Shown here: one piece after another, positions 8,675 through 19,284 of the stretch | Layout: the number at the start of each line of letters is the position of its first letter | How positions within the stretch are numbered: the first letter of the stretch is position 1 | Position numbers and translations under genes: made by a program | The notes under the pieces: model-generated | Told to the model about the DNA's origin: nothing | What the model saw: only the letters and a program-made list of their open reading frames with translations | The model's database searches: none | DNA from: Planctomycetota bacterium | Lineage (GTDB): Bacteria; Planctomycetota; GCA-2746535 | Length of the DNA stretch: 64,000 bases | Direction: 5' to 3' | NCBI GenBank assembly: GCA_002746535.1 | Contig: NVWA01000005.1 | Coordinates: forward strand, 86,047 to 150,046

Positions 8675-10786
8675 TTATTTCACCGTAAATCGGATAGAAT
8701 GTAAATTCATATTATTATCACACAAGGTTATTTTATGTTGTCCTCTTTTTAATTTCCAATAAATATCCTTTTTTTGATTCTTATTAAAATATTTGCCATC
8801 AACAAACCAATACCCAATCTTTTTAGAATCGCTAGAAACCAATTTTAATTCTTGTGATTGCGCATTTGACAATTTTATATAAGACTCATTATTTTTAGGC
8901 GATAATATAACTAAACGCTCTTTTTTTATTTCTTGAATAGCATCACAACCACTACAAAATTGAACAATACTGACACCATCAATAAATAAACTTCTCGTAC
9001 TCAAACGACAACTGGGCATCATTCGCATTCCCGTATTAACACACAATTCAATGGAACTAACCATGGCAGGTTTAACAATTTTTTTTAATCCATAGGAATT
9101 TTCAATAACTGAGAATATTCTTTCAACTGCAGGAACAACCGTTTTACTAGCAATTAAAGTAGAAGAACCTTTTCCCTTAAAATTACCTGCCCAGACACCA
9201 ACAATAAATCTAGCATCAAAACCAATTGCCCAGGCATCTCGATACTCCCAAGAAGTTCCCGTTTTTAAAGCTATTGGCCTAATCAATTTATTCGAATCAT
9301 TCAAAAGGGAATCATAAACTAAATAAGAGGCTTCAGGGGAAAAACAACGAACACTTTCATCTTTAGTCTCTCCTCTAAAATAATTGCATGGCCTATAAAT
9401 ACCTTTACGGGCGATGCATGCATAGGCATTTATCAACTCCATTAAACTTACATCGCAAGAACCTAATGCTAAACTTAAACCATGATTATTGTAGTTTGAC
9501 TGAAATTTTTTGAAACCCAAAGACGATAATTTATTTTTAAAGGAATCTAACCCTACCTCTTTAAGTAACATTACAGCAGGAATATTTCGTGATAACAATA
9601 AGGACTTCTTAGCAGAAAGTTTACCAAAATATTTTAGATCATAATTCTTAGGCACATAACTAGAAACAACAAGTGGTTTATCATGCATCATTGAACCAGG
9701 GATTCTAAAACCAGCTTCAAATGCCATACCATAAATAAATGGCTTTAAAACGGAACCAGCACTTCGTTTTGCATGAGGACCATTAATATTGCCGTTATTT
9801 TTCACGTCAAAATAATCATTTGATCCTATCCAAGATACAATTCCTTCCTCTTCTAAATCATAAATAACAACAGAAACATTTTGAATCCCATTTAATTTTA
9901 GTTTCCTCATATTAGATTGAATAATTTTTTCAACAGTAAATTGCAGATCATCTTTTATATAAGATGTGACTTTACCAAACAATTTCTTTGCTTTTAAATT
10001 CACAACAAAATGAGGTGTTTTAAAAGGAAAGTTTGATTTAATAAAATTAAATTTTGATTTATTAGCCTCTTCCATTTCGTGAGCAGTAATCATATCTAAT
10101 TCAAACATTTTATTTAAAACAAATTCTCGTCTTAAATAAACTTTCTCTGAGTTTAAAAATGGATTAAATCGAGAAGGCGACTGAGGCAACCCTGCTATAA
10201 ATGAGGCCTCAGACAATGTAAGATTAATCGCTGACTTATTAAAATATCTCAATGATGCCATCTCAACTCCGTACACATTACCACCATAAGGAGCATAATT
10301 CAGATAATGATTCAATATTTCAGCTTTGTCTAATTGAAAATCCACCTGCAAAGCATAGAAGCTTTCAATAATTTTACTTGTAATGGTCCTCTTTCTTCCC
10401 AAAGACATTCTTACCAATTGCATTGTCAAAGTAGATGCGCCAGATATTCTTTTGGCATTCCAAATATTTTGACCACAAGCCCTCAATAAAGCAATAAAAT
10501 CAACACCACAATGAGAATAAAAACGTTTGTCTTCAGCCGCAATAGTAGCCTTTATTAACCACGGAGAAATTTCATGATACTTAAGTTCTATTACATAATC
10601 TTCTCTTTCATTGGTAAAGATATGTAACAATTCATTATTATCAGAATAAATATGCAAGGATTCACCATGTATATTTAATTTAGAAAATGGATATGGGAAA
10701 ACAAAACATAAAACGATAAAAAGAAAAAATATAATCAGCGAGCACTTCATTATTTTCTTTAGTCTATATTTCAATTTCTTATTCAT
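8675..10786 (-). CDS. pbpC: Penicillin-binding protein 1C
   Basis: A 703 aa bifunctional peptidoglycan synthase. It has a membrane anchor at residues 12-32. The glycosyltransferase (GT51) domain carries the catalytic Glu85 in AAEDKRFYSH and GASTLTMQLVRM. The transpeptidase domain carries Ser345 (SVLK, i.e. SxxK), SRN and KTGTS. A C-terminal BiPBP_C-type beta domain (about residues 610-703) is typical of PBP1C rather than PBP1A/B. It lies 31 bp downstream of the alpha-2-macroglobulin gene in the same orientation, the widespread pbpC/A2M pairing. Acts at the inner membrane facing the periplasm. Confidence 0.93.
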   Translation of the reverse strand: MNKKLKYRLKKIMKCSLIIFFLFIVLCFVFPYPFSKLNIHGESLHIYSDNNELLHIFTNEREDYVIELKYHEISPWLIKATIAAEDKRFYSHCGVDFIALLRACGQNIWNAKRISGASTLTMQLVRMSLGRKRTITSKIIESFYALQVDFQLDKAEILNHYLNYAPYGGNVYGVEMASLRYFNKSAINLTLSEASFIAGLPQSPSRFNPFLNSEKVYLRREFVLNKMFELDMITAHEMEEANKSKFNFIKSNFPFKTPHFVVNLKAKKLFGKVTSYIKDDLQFTVEKIIQSNMRKLKLNGIQNVSVVIYDLEEEGIVSWIGSNDYFDVKNNGNINGPHAKRSAGSVLKPFIYGMAFEAGFRIPGSMMHDKPLVVSSYVPKNYDLKYFGKLSAKKSLLLSRNIPAVMLLKEVGLDSFKNKLSSLGFKKFQSNYNNHGLSLALGSCDVSLMELINAYACIARKGIYRPCNYFRGETKDESVRCFSPEASYLVYDSLLNDSNKLIRPIALKTGTSWEYRDAWAIGFDARFIVGVWAGNFKGKGSSTLIASKTVVPAVERIFSVIENSYGLKKIVKPAMVSSIELCVNTGMRMMPSCRLSTRSLFIDGVSIVQFCSGCDAIQEIKKERLVILSPKNNESYIKLSNAQSQELKLVSSDSKKIGYWFVDGKYFNKNQKKDIYWKLKRGQHKITLCDNNMNLHSIRFTVK

Positions 10787-10817
10787 ATTTATTTCAAAAT
10801 ATTATTAATAAAAAAAA

Positions 10818-13800
10818 TCATTTAATTAAAACCTTTTGTGATAAACCATTGTAAAAAACGTTAGCCTTATACATGTGCTCTACCGATAACCCCGGGTAAT
10901 AAAACTCCCCTGTATTCGTAGCTCTTATTAAATATTTCAATGAAATAGATCTTTTATGATTATTAGTATTAAAAAAGGTAATCATTCGATCATCACGATT
11001 TTCTTGATGATCAACCCCGGACCGAGAACTATTAGATTGCTGATTTGAATAAACTCGCTCAAAAGTGAATCCTGCAGGAATTAAATCATTAACCACCAAA
11101 TTCGAATATTTCATATCGGATTTAATTGAAATTTCTACTTGATACAATGAGCCTGATTTTAAATTTAAAACATCAATTTCTTTTTTAGTTTTATAATCGA
11201 CTAAAACTCTTGAAACTTTTAAATTACTTTTATCAATAACATTAGTGTCACTGATCTCTATACCTGAACTCATATAATAATAATACAAACTTCCAGTTCC
11301 TTTCAAATCTATCGAAATACTATTTCCCGGAAAGCATGGAATCGTTTTAGTCTGATTTGAAGTCACTTTAATTGATCTATCACTTGAAATATTCAAATCA
11401 CAAAACCAATCATTTTCTATTTCATTAAATTTTACTGCTTTCCCCAATGCTAATAATGCAAAGGCATTTCGTTGAGTATTACCCCAATGATACTTGGAAG
11501 GCATGGAATCCAAAAGTGACTGTATATCTAAAAAAATATCTTTTGATTCTCCTCTTTCTATTTTAAATATTATTTTCATAGCTTTATTTTTTACGGGATC
11601 ATTCCAGAAATAATCATCCTTATATTTAATCACAGGACGCTCCAGTGCTCTTTTTGAATCTTGAGGCAAACCCGAATTAATCAATGCCATTGAAAAAAGA
11701 CCCTGCTGCATATACGACAATCGTTCAAATTTTTCAAATGAAGCAAGAATAGAAGATTTATTGGACAAATTATATTTTGAAATGACATATGAGATATAAG
11801 CACAAAAATTTGCTTTCTTAGATTCCTTCAATTGATTCTTCAAAAACACAATTAATTTTTCTAAAAATATTTTGTCAACAGCATACCCCTTATTTTTTGC
11901 TTCAATTAAAAAATGGGCCGCGTAAGTTGATCCAAACAAATGCGTACTTCTACCTCCTGGCCACATACTGAGCCCACCTGAATATGTTTGCATTGATTGC
12001 AAACGCCGAAGAGCACTCCGCATATACTCTTTATAATTAATAAAGGACTTATCCTTCTTATTAAACAAACCGTCCAAATCTTTAATATAAAGCAACGGAA
12101 AGGATTTAGAAGTCGTCTGCTCAACACAACCATATGGGTACTGAACACAATATTTTAATGCACTCTTTGCTTTTATCCAAGGCTCCCCTGTTATAGTCAA
12201 ACTTGTAGTTGCTGAACCCTTTACCCAATTGCCAGGTATCGAAATTTTAGAACTCATAGGACACTTTAAGATACCATAACCATTTTTTGATTTTCTAGAA
12301 CCTCGTGGTCTAATAGGCATCTCAACATTGCCTGGTATGGATGTTTCACCAGAAATCAACTCCCATCTGATAATACTTTTCCCCATCTCATTACTAATTG
12401 AAAAAGGCAACTTCAAAGTATGTGTACCTTTAGATGGCACCTTACAACTAAACTCATTTATATTAGTGTCCAATGATACTAAAAGATCAGTATCAATTAT
12501 TAATCTAAATTCTGCTTCATAATCAAGTTGATTACGAATAATAAAAGGCACAATACACTTGTCATTACTGCTAAAAAAAAGTGGAAAAGAGGCATCAGCC
12601 CAAAAGTCATTTTTGACGATTATTTCATTTGTTTGGCTGCCAAATAAATCATCTTTACATGCTAAAGCCACAACATTTAATTTGCCGTTATAATCAGGAA
12701 TATCAAAATTAAATTCACATAGGCCATTCTCATCTGAATAAATTGGTTTACCAATTATCGATAGAATTTTAACTCTATCGGCATCCACTGTATTTAATCG
12801 CTGTCGCAAAAAGCCATCTCCGCCACCACCACCAGGCTTAGAAGGAGATATCGCTTTTAGTATTGGTGGTAAAAGAGAACCGTACATATCATATTCCCTA
12901 ACTTCTAGTTGATTTTTATGATAAAAATAAGTCAAAGGATTTTTTATTTTATATTGATCTATCAAATGAGCACCTTTATCTACTAAAGCTAATACAACTC
13001 GAACATTGGGGATTGCCATATTATTGTTCATAGTGAATAAATTCAGCTTTAGTTTTTTGTTTGGTTCAATTTTATTTGGCAAATTAATTTTCAAATTAAT
13101 TTTTTTATTTAACATGGTCATATTTACATGTTGGAATCCTCTTATACAAAAAGGTTTTGTTTGGTCTTCAGAATCAACAGACCGAATCAGTGTTCCACAT
13201 AAATAAAAATTCGAATTTGTCTTTAATGGAATTTCTATGATTTGATGGAAGCTATTGATGGATATAATTTTTGACCAAAGGACATTCTCTCTTTCACCAG
13301 TTAATAATAATTTACCTTTGAATGGGGCGTTTATCTTTAATTTGATAATATCACCCATGTTATAGTAACTCTTATCCAACTTCATGTCGAGATAATCGAT
13401 AGATTTTTGTGATATGGATTCTTTACCGTCACCAAATACATAACATCTATATTCCGCAATGGCGCAATGATTGGATTTAATAGAAATGATATAACGACCT
13501 GTGGTTTTGGGTAAAAACTTAAATGTTCTACGTCCATTTAACAAATCAATGGATGTCTTACTTTCAAGTTCTCTTTTTTTATCCCACATATATTCATAAT
13601 ACCCATTAACCTCTTTTAAATTATAATTGTAATTTTCCACCTCGACCAATACTTCTACTTCACTATCCGGCATCTCTAAATTTCCTTTTTGATTTAACGA
13701 GATAATAGAAATAGGGATTTCATTACCAAAAGGAAATGATCCATCCGAAACTGAATTAATTCCAAAATAATAATCATAAGAATGTATGTCTAATTTAAGA

Positions 13801-16415
13801 TAAGCTGGATTCGCTCTATTACCTTCTTCTAAAACTTTCCCTGTTAAATGCAATTCTAATGGAGCATTTACCCAGATCTTTGGAGAATAAAAATTATATA
13901 AATAAGTACCATCAGCATTCAGTTCACCAGAGCCTATACTTTTTACTTTACTATATTTTTCATTTGCTAGTGCACCAAAATGAAACTTCTTATACTTACT
14001 GAAATATGGTTTTGATTTTGCATACCAATGTGCCTCTAATTCAGTTTTCAATTCATGAGCAGGATCCCCATATAAATGTTTTCCCTGAATAGTTAGATCA
14101 ATCATTTCATCACATTGATAACTTATCTGTTTAGATTTTAAATTAACTTCAATTTTTCTAGGTACAAAATCTGAAAGATTCCATTTTACTTTTCCAAGAA
14201 TTTCTTTAAAACCAGGTACCGTAATATTAGCCTCATACTGCCCAGTCATTTCATATTTAGGCATTAAAATATTCAAAGAAAATGCTCCTTGTTTATCAAA
14301 TGATTGTTTGATGCTTTTGAATATAGTCCCATTTGGTTTTATAATTTTAATTACCAAAGGAAATTTTTCAGGAACAGATAATTTTTCACCTCGAATTATC
14401 CCCTCTAAATGAACGACTTCACCGGGACGGTAATATCCTCTTTCTGAAATAAAATAGGCTTCGTATCCCTTATCAATGATTGGCCGTAAACCTTTTTCGA
14501 CATCTCTCTTTTTGATATTATCATTAAATCTAATAAAAGATGTTTGAAATGGATTTTCTGCAATTATTGTATTTTCCACATCACCTTCATCGACTTCTTT
14601 AATTGAAAATACGGCAATCCCATTTTCATCAGTAATACCTTTTCCCAGAATCTGATTTTTAACAGAAACACAAGATACCTTATAACCTTCCAAAGAACTC
14701 ATATCATTTAAATCATTCAGCCAGACATGGACCTTATCACGACCTTTACGGCAACTAATTCCTATTGATGATAAGGAAACAAATTTTTTATCTTCGCGAC
14801 TATCAAAATAATAATAATTATAATTATCACCAATGGCATCCTCCCTATCAAATGAGATTTCAATTGAAACCAATTTACTATCTTCACCTTTTAACCATTC
14901 ACCAAGAGGCAACATCATTTCGCTCGTGTGATTAAGCTTACTGCTGATCGCAATATCTTTATGGAGAATTTTTTTCGAATAATCTTTTGAAAAGAGGGAT
15001 TGCGAAACTAAATTTATACTGTTTCGGTAAGCCGAATATATTTTAACATTTAACTTTTTTATATTTCTACAAATAACTTTAACGGATGCATTTTCTGAAT
15101 AAGATAGATATTGACCTTTGTTTTTAAATCGAATTGATGGCTCAGCATCTTCAAATATAATAGTTCGTATAAGATCTTTGGAAAATATTGCACCAGATCT
15201 AGCTTTTAATTTTTTCGAAATCGCAATTTTATATCGCTGACCGCCCTTAAAATCTCCTTCTAATCGAAATGCACTCCAATTTCTTTTTATTCTATATTTA
15301 ACATCCGGCGACAATGAAATATTTTCTCTAATTTCAGCATCACTCAAACGCTGATTGAATTTAAAATGTATTCTAGAATTACCCTTAGACCAATTTGATG
15401 AAATACTATGCAAAACTAAATCCGGCTCAAGAGTCAAGTTTTTATAAATTGTTGTATTAACAGGATTTCCTTTCAAACAATTAAGTCCTTTATTAATTTG
15501 AAAATTTAAAATGAAATTATTATTGTTATAGATAACAAGCGTGAATTCATCACTGATATTGCTATTCGTAACTCTGTAGTGGAGACTACGTTTACTACCA
15601 GCATAAATATTTAAATATTTTTTAAGAATATTGGGATAAATTTTATAATTAAACTTTATGGAACAATTAGATTTATCCATGTAGTATTTCCCATTTTGAG
15701 AAATCGATATTAATTTCAGTTTTTCAGACTGAATCGTTTTGGAGAATTTTTTATCCCATGGCAATCTTTTTTGAAGTTCAAATTCTTCCGGCAATGAAAT
15801 ATGATATTGAATATCAGCTGACAATTCTTCTTCTGGGATAAAGACTATTCGACTGTCAGAAACTATCTTTGTTCTGCCTTTAACATTTGGAGAAATAACA
15901 ATGGACAAGCCATCCATAGATTTTATTAATAGCTTTTTTCGAAAATCTATGATCAAGTTATCATTATTGGACCATATATTAGAATTGCTAGTAGAAGAAA
16001 AATTTTTATTACTGAAGACTTCAAACAAATCTGTGGCCAAAACCGGCGCTTTCGACTTTAATTCAAAACCTTCAAATATTTTAAGTAAAAAGTAGAAACC
16101 AAGACAATTCAAAAATATAATAAATACAACAAAAGACCAAAACCGCAAATGATGGTCAACTTTGGTATTGTCACCTTTGTTCTTGTATATTAAATCGAGC
16201 AAAGATTTGGTTATTTCAAGTTTATCTACAACTGGCTTTAAATCCTCCATTGATTTGAGATCAATTTCTTGATCCAGCAATTCTTTTTTAAGATCAGATT
16301 CTACAACTGAAACCTTATCTTTAATTTCATCTTTAGTGAAATCGCTATTACTATAAAGATCTCGATAATTAATTATAAATTTATTTAATACATTTTCTGT
16401 TGTTTTTGAAAGCAT
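10818..16415 (-). CDS. Bacterial alpha-2-macroglobulin, membrane anchored, with thioester
   Basis: An 1865 aa A2M-family protein, a periplasmic broad-range protease trap usually coupled to PBP1C. MG-type beta domains run through about residues 180-1100. A bait-like/MG region contains a Gly run (PGGGGGDGF). The thioester site is YPYGCVEQTT with Cys1430. An alpha/alpha TED domain follows, then a C-terminal receptor-binding-like domain. Proteobacterial homologues are mostly lipoproteins. This one has no lipobox; instead about 90 charged helical residues precede one TM segment (about 92-113), so the N-terminus is probably cytoplasmic. RBS AGGAGC precedes the ATG. Upstream partner of pbpC. Confidence 0.92.
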   Translation of the reverse strand: MLSKTTENVLNKFIINYRDLYSNSDFTKDEIKDKVSVVESDLKKELLDQEIDLKSMEDLKPVVDKLEITKSLLDLIYKNKGDNTKVDHHLRFWSFVVFIIFLNCLGFYFLLKIFEGFELKSKAPVLATDLFEVFSNKNFSSTSNSNIWSNNDNLIIDFRKKLLIKSMDGLSIVISPNVKGRTKIVSDSRIVFIPEEELSADIQYHISLPEEFELQKRLPWDKKFSKTIQSEKLKLISISQNGKYYMDKSNCSIKFNYKIYPNILKKYLNIYAGSKRSLHYRVTNSNISDEFTLVIYNNNNFILNFQINKGLNCLKGNPVNTTIYKNLTLEPDLVLHSISSNWSKGNSRIHFKFNQRLSDAEIRENISLSPDVKYRIKRNWSAFRLEGDFKGGQRYKIAISKKLKARSGAIFSKDLIRTIIFEDAEPSIRFKNKGQYLSYSENASVKVICRNIKKLNVKIYSAYRNSINLVSQSLFSKDYSKKILHKDIAISSKLNHTSEMMLPLGEWLKGEDSKLVSIEISFDREDAIGDNYNYYYFDSREDKKFVSLSSIGISCRKGRDKVHVWLNDLNDMSSLEGYKVSCVSVKNQILGKGITDENGIAVFSIKEVDEGDVENTIIAENPFQTSFIRFNDNIKKRDVEKGLRPIIDKGYEAYFISERGYYRPGEVVHLEGIIRGEKLSVPEKFPLVIKIIKPNGTIFKSIKQSFDKQGAFSLNILMPKYEMTGQYEANITVPGFKEILGKVKWNLSDFVPRKIEVNLKSKQISYQCDEMIDLTIQGKHLYGDPAHELKTELEAHWYAKSKPYFSKYKKFHFGALANEKYSKVKSIGSGELNADGTYLYNFYSPKIWVNAPLELHLTGKVLEEGNRANPAYLKLDIHSYDYYFGINSVSDGSFPFGNEIPISIISLNQKGNLEMPDSEVEVLVEVENYNYNLKEVNGYYEYMWDKKRELESKTSIDLLNGRRTFKFLPKTTGRYIISIKSNHCAIAEYRCYVFGDGKESISQKSIDYLDMKLDKSYYNMGDIIKLKINAPFKGKLLLTGERENVLWSKIISINSFHQIIEIPLKTNSNFYLCGTLIRSVDSEDQTKPFCIRGFQHVNMTMLNKKINLKINLPNKIEPNKKLKLNLFTMNNNMAIPNVRVVLALVDKGAHLIDQYKIKNPLTYFYHKNQLEVREYDMYGSLLPPILKAISPSKPGGGGGDGFLRQRLNTVDADRVKILSIIGKPIYSDENGLCEFNFDIPDYNGKLNVVALACKDDLFGSQTNEIIVKNDFWADASFPLFFSSNDKCIVPFIIRNQLDYEAEFRLIIDTDLLVSLDTNINEFSCKVPSKGTHTLKLPFSISNEMGKSIIRWELISGETSIPGNVEMPIRPRGSRKSKNGYGILKCPMSSKISIPGNWVKGSATTSLTITGEPWIKAKSALKYCVQYPYGCVEQTTSKSFPLLYIKDLDGLFNKKDKSFINYKEYMRSALRRLQSMQTYSGGLSMWPGGRSTHLFGSTYAAHFLIEAKNKGYAVDKIFLEKLIVFLKNQLKESKKANFCAYISYVISKYNLSNKSSILASFEKFERLSYMQQGLFSMALINSGLPQDSKRALERPVIKYKDDYFWNDPVKNKAMKIIFKIERGESKDIFLDIQSLLDSMPSKYHWGNTQRNAFALLALGKAVKFNEIENDWFCDLNISSDRSIKVTSNQTKTIPCFPGNSISIDLKGTGSLYYYYMSSGIEISDTNVIDKSNLKVSRVLVDYKTKKEIDVLNLKSGSLYQVEISIKSDMKYSNLVVNDLIPAGFTFERVYSNQQSNSSRSGVDHQENRDDRMITFFNTNNHKRSISLKYLIRATNTGEFYYPGLSVEHMYKANVFYNGLSQKVLIK

Positions 16416-16515
16416 AAGAGCTCCTGATTAATTTAACCTTGTCAAAAATCTAGCCAAAACAAGCTAATGATTTTATTCAAATAACAAATTAACGCAGTCA
16501 ACTACAAATGCTCAT

Positions 16516-16541
16516 CAGTAGCCCAAGAATATTGGGTACTG
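16516..16541. repeat. Near-perfect hairpin upstream of the A2M gene
   Basis: CAGTA-G-CCCAA, a five-base loop, then TTGGG-TACTG: a ten-pair stem with one bulged G, about 100 bp before the A2M start. No T-tract follows on either strand, so it is not a typical intrinsic terminator. It could be a 5' leader structure or operator. Confidence 0.4.
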
Positions 16542-16668
16542 AAATGTTTGACTTTTATTAGATAAAATAAACGGAGGGCTATTCTAATAAAATCATCAAA
16601 CTAATAATAAAACTCAAAATATCTCATTTTCTAATTAGGTCAAGATAAATTTTATAAATTATTTAATT

Positions 16669-17772
16669 TTATTTCTTTAAAAGAATCCAAGTTTCGGCCG
16701 TATCCGAAATATATTTATTAATCTTATGATAGTCTTTCCAGCCTTTATAATAGCCGCTTAGCCAATCTAATTGAAACTGATTATTTTTAAAAGCACCACC
16801 TGTATCAGCTAAAATAGTGATTCTGTAAGTAGGTTTATCGTGCTCAATTGTTTTAAGTAAAAATATTTTGCCTAAGCCAAAATAATTTAAATCACCAGCA
16901 ACAGTCACTTCTGATTTAATCGCAATTTTAAAATTGGCGTCTTTACCATAACCATAAATATGATCTACTTCTTTGAAATACCAGTAACGCTCTTGTTCTC
17001 GTGGTTTTTTGGAACGGTCATAAGCAATTGTATTATTTCGATGGACGTTAAGTATTGTTTTTGAATTACCAATATTTACAACAACAGTTCCTTGCAATAA
17101 AGCTCCTTCTAAATCCGTACGATTCAACCAAACTAATGCCGGTGCCAAGTTGTTATTAGAAATAATCCCTTTTAAAATCACCTGCTTTCCATATTTAAAT
17201 CGAGTTAAGGTAGTTCTTTTCGTAAGTGCTTCTTCTAAAGTCAGTTCAACTTCATCAAATGGCAATCCATAAATGGCCAACGACTTATCGTCTGTTTTAC
17301 TTTTATTGCCATCCGCTAGTTTTATAAAATATTTGGTCAGTAATATTTTATTTTCATTTACACTTTTTAACAAAGGCTTTTTTTGAGCTAGCTTCTTAGA
17401 TGCAATTAGATCCGGGCTCCATTTAATCAAGTCAAAATGTTTTAAAATAAAATTAGGATCAGTCAATCGAGATGATTTGCCAATTTTTGCATCTTCTTCT
17501 ACAACTTTTATCAAAAACAATAACGTTCTTTTAACACGTTCTAAAGAAGTATCATGGGTTTTAATGAACCCACTATGAATAGCACTGGCATCATATTTAT
17601 TTCCTTTAGCTAAATATTTCAAAACACTTTTGGATACAAATTTTAAAGCCAAAGACTTATCAACCCATTTGCCTTTTTTAAGATTACTATTTTCTTTTTT
17701 AAAGGTGGCGTCTGCTAGAATAATAGCATTTGAAAAACAAAGTATTAAAAATAACTTTAAAATAATTTTCAT
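16669..17772 (-). CDS. Secreted protein with C-terminal 3D/MltA-like domain
   Basis: A 367 aa protein with a clean signal peptide (MKIILKLFLILCFSNAIILA, residues 1-20). Residues 25-200 are Lys-rich and unrecognised. Residues about 285-367 resemble the 3D domain (double-psi beta-barrel) of MltA lytic transglycosylases and related proteins: GLGKIFLL, then ILADTGGAFKNNQFQLDWLSG (compare the MltA DxGGAIKGxxFD signature), and a TAETWILLKK ending like the GRVWVLK of MltA. It may act on peptidoglycan, but the Asp set is only partly kept, so activity is uncertain. It lies 15 bp downstream of a polytopic membrane protein gene and is likely co-transcribed with it. Confidence 0.5.
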   Translation of the reverse strand: MKIILKLFLILCFSNAIILADATFKKENSNLKKGKWVDKSLALKFVSKSVLKYLAKGNKYDASAIHSGFIKTHDTSLERVKRTLLFLIKVVEEDAKIGKSSRLTDPNFILKHFDLIKWSPDLIASKKLAQKKPLLKSVNENKILLTKYFIKLADGNKSKTDDKSLAIYGLPFDEVELTLEEALTKRTTLTRFKYGKQVILKGIISNNNLAPALVWLNRTDLEGALLQGTVVVNIGNSKTILNVHRNNTIAYDRSKKPREQERYWYFKEVDHIYGYGKDANFKIAIKSEVTVAGDLNYFGLGKIFLLKTIEHDKPTYRITILADTGGAFKNNQFQLDWLSGYYKGWKDYHKINKYISDTAETWILLKK

Positions 17773-17787
17773 ATTATCAATGCACTT

Positions 17788-18969
17788 CTAGTTTGAAAAA
17801 ACATATCTATCTTTAGCATGAGTATCTCTAATAGCATTACAGCTATGAGCAAATGTAACCAAACAAATCAATGGTATAAATATATCATTTTTAAGCACAC
17901 TAATTTTACGCCAAATATTATATTTAAAAAGGGTTTCCCCATAAGCCAAATAATTTGAATTAAAAAATGACTCAAAAACTCCATACAAAATAAAGATGCT
18001 TAATATAAAAAGAAAATGATCATAGAATTTAAAATATTTATCAGAAAACAACTCATTTTTACAATGAGCTACCACTAATAAATTTAAAAACAGTAGCATA
18101 AAGAAAATATAAAACAGAAAAACTACCGTATCATCAAAATTAAGTGTTAGTATGAGATTATGATATACCCTTGCAAATAGAAATAATAGGGACCAACCCA
18201 TACAAATATAATTACCCGCTCTATTATCCTTTAAAAATAAAAAACCAATTATCATTCCATATATGGTGAATAGAAATGTTAAAAACCAACTTAAATGCAT
18301 TAATATTTTAAAAATAATTTCACTCCAAAAAATATTTTTAATATGAAACACATTCTCCAATGGGCTTGATACAGAAATAGAACAATCAATTCCCCGTGAA
18401 GGGTTATGCCAATCTTTAATCTGCTTAAATATTTCAGTCAATTCATTTCCTGAAATTCTCCAAATTTCAGAATAAAGAATAGGAACATAAAACAAACTGA
18501 CAAAGAAAATAATTATCCCTGATACAAGACGTTTATTTAATTTAATAAAATCAGTGATCTTACTTACAAATTTGATATTGTAATAAAGCTGAAATGACCA
18601 ATTATAACTGCCAACTAAAACAGGATATATAGAAACAATATAGACCCATGTTGCAACTGAATCCCTTCTACTATATCCATATACTGAACCAGCCATAATA
18701 GTTCTGAGTAATATCATCCCTACAACTAACAATATTAATATTTTAATTTTCTGGGGAACATTGTCTTTCCAAAATCTAAGCTTTATTCCAAGAAACACAT
18801 AGGTTAAAGGCCATAAAACTAAAACTTGTGGAATAGCTTGTATAAATATTTCTTGAAAATTAATAATAAAAGCTAATTGAGAATAATTATAAATTGAAAC
18901 TAAATATAAAGAGAAAAATAAAGATGCCAACAGTGGTTTAAAATACACCAATTTTTTGTCATCAGTCAT
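17788..18969 (-). CDS. Polytopic membrane protein of unknown function
   Basis: A 393 aa hydrophobic protein with about ten predicted TM helices. One larger loop (about residues 185-225: GNELTEIFKQIKDWHNPSRG and following) separates the first five from the rest. I recognise no family motif. Aromatic and Phe/Tyr/Leu-rich helices suggest an uncharacterised integral protein rather than a known transporter. It heads a likely two-gene operon with the secreted 3D-domain protein, which hints at an envelope role. No strong ribosome binding site is seen before its ATG. Confidence 0.6.
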   Translation of the reverse strand: MTDDKKLVYFKPLLASLFFSLYLVSIYNYSQLAFIINFQEIFIQAIPQVLVLWPLTYVFLGIKLRFWKDNVPQKIKILILLVVGMILLRTIMAGSVYGYSRRDSVATWVYIVSIYPVLVGSYNWSFQLYYNIKFVSKITDFIKLNKRLVSGIIIFFVSLFYVPILYSEIWRISGNELTEIFKQIKDWHNPSRGIDCSISVSSPLENVFHIKNIFWSEIIFKILMHLSWFLTFLFTIYGMIIGFLFLKDNRAGNYICMGWSLLFLFARVYHNLILTLNFDDTVVFLFYIFFMLLFLNLLVVAHCKNELFSDKYFKFYDHFLFILSIFILYGVFESFFNSNYLAYGETLFKYNIWRKISVLKNDIFIPLICLVTFAHSCNAIRDTHAKDRYVFSN

Positions 18970-19284
18970 AAATATTCTTTATTCAATAATCTTCAGAAAA
19001 CATAACTTATTCTGAATCCAATTCAGCTACACCATATTGTAAGAATTAATTAAAGAATGAAGTGAATTTCTTGAACAGGTAAAGATTCAAACACATTAAA
19101 AGTGAATTTCAAAAGTCTTCTCTTGGAAACTTTACTGATTTAATTTTCTATTCGTAACAGGTACAAAATAAGTTAACGACTAAACTTAAGTTTTCTTGCA
19201 ATTACTAATGAAAACTGAAAATTGTCGCGCCTTAATTTAGGCAATTAACTATTTTAATTTTTTACCCCTCACAGGAGAAAAACG
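18970..19284. other. 315-bp divergent intergenic region before asd
   Basis: AT-rich promoter region between the membrane protein gene and asd. A weak hairpin (AATTGTC pairing GGCAATT, with an inner GCC/GGC) lies near 19217-19245. I do not see the conserved core of a lysine riboswitch or any other known leader. CAGGAG (19271-19276) is the asd ribosome binding site. Confidence 0.45.

Noticed and set aside
18970..19284. Lysine riboswitch before asd
   Set aside because: The conserved riboswitch core is not recognisable; only a weak AT hairpin is visible.
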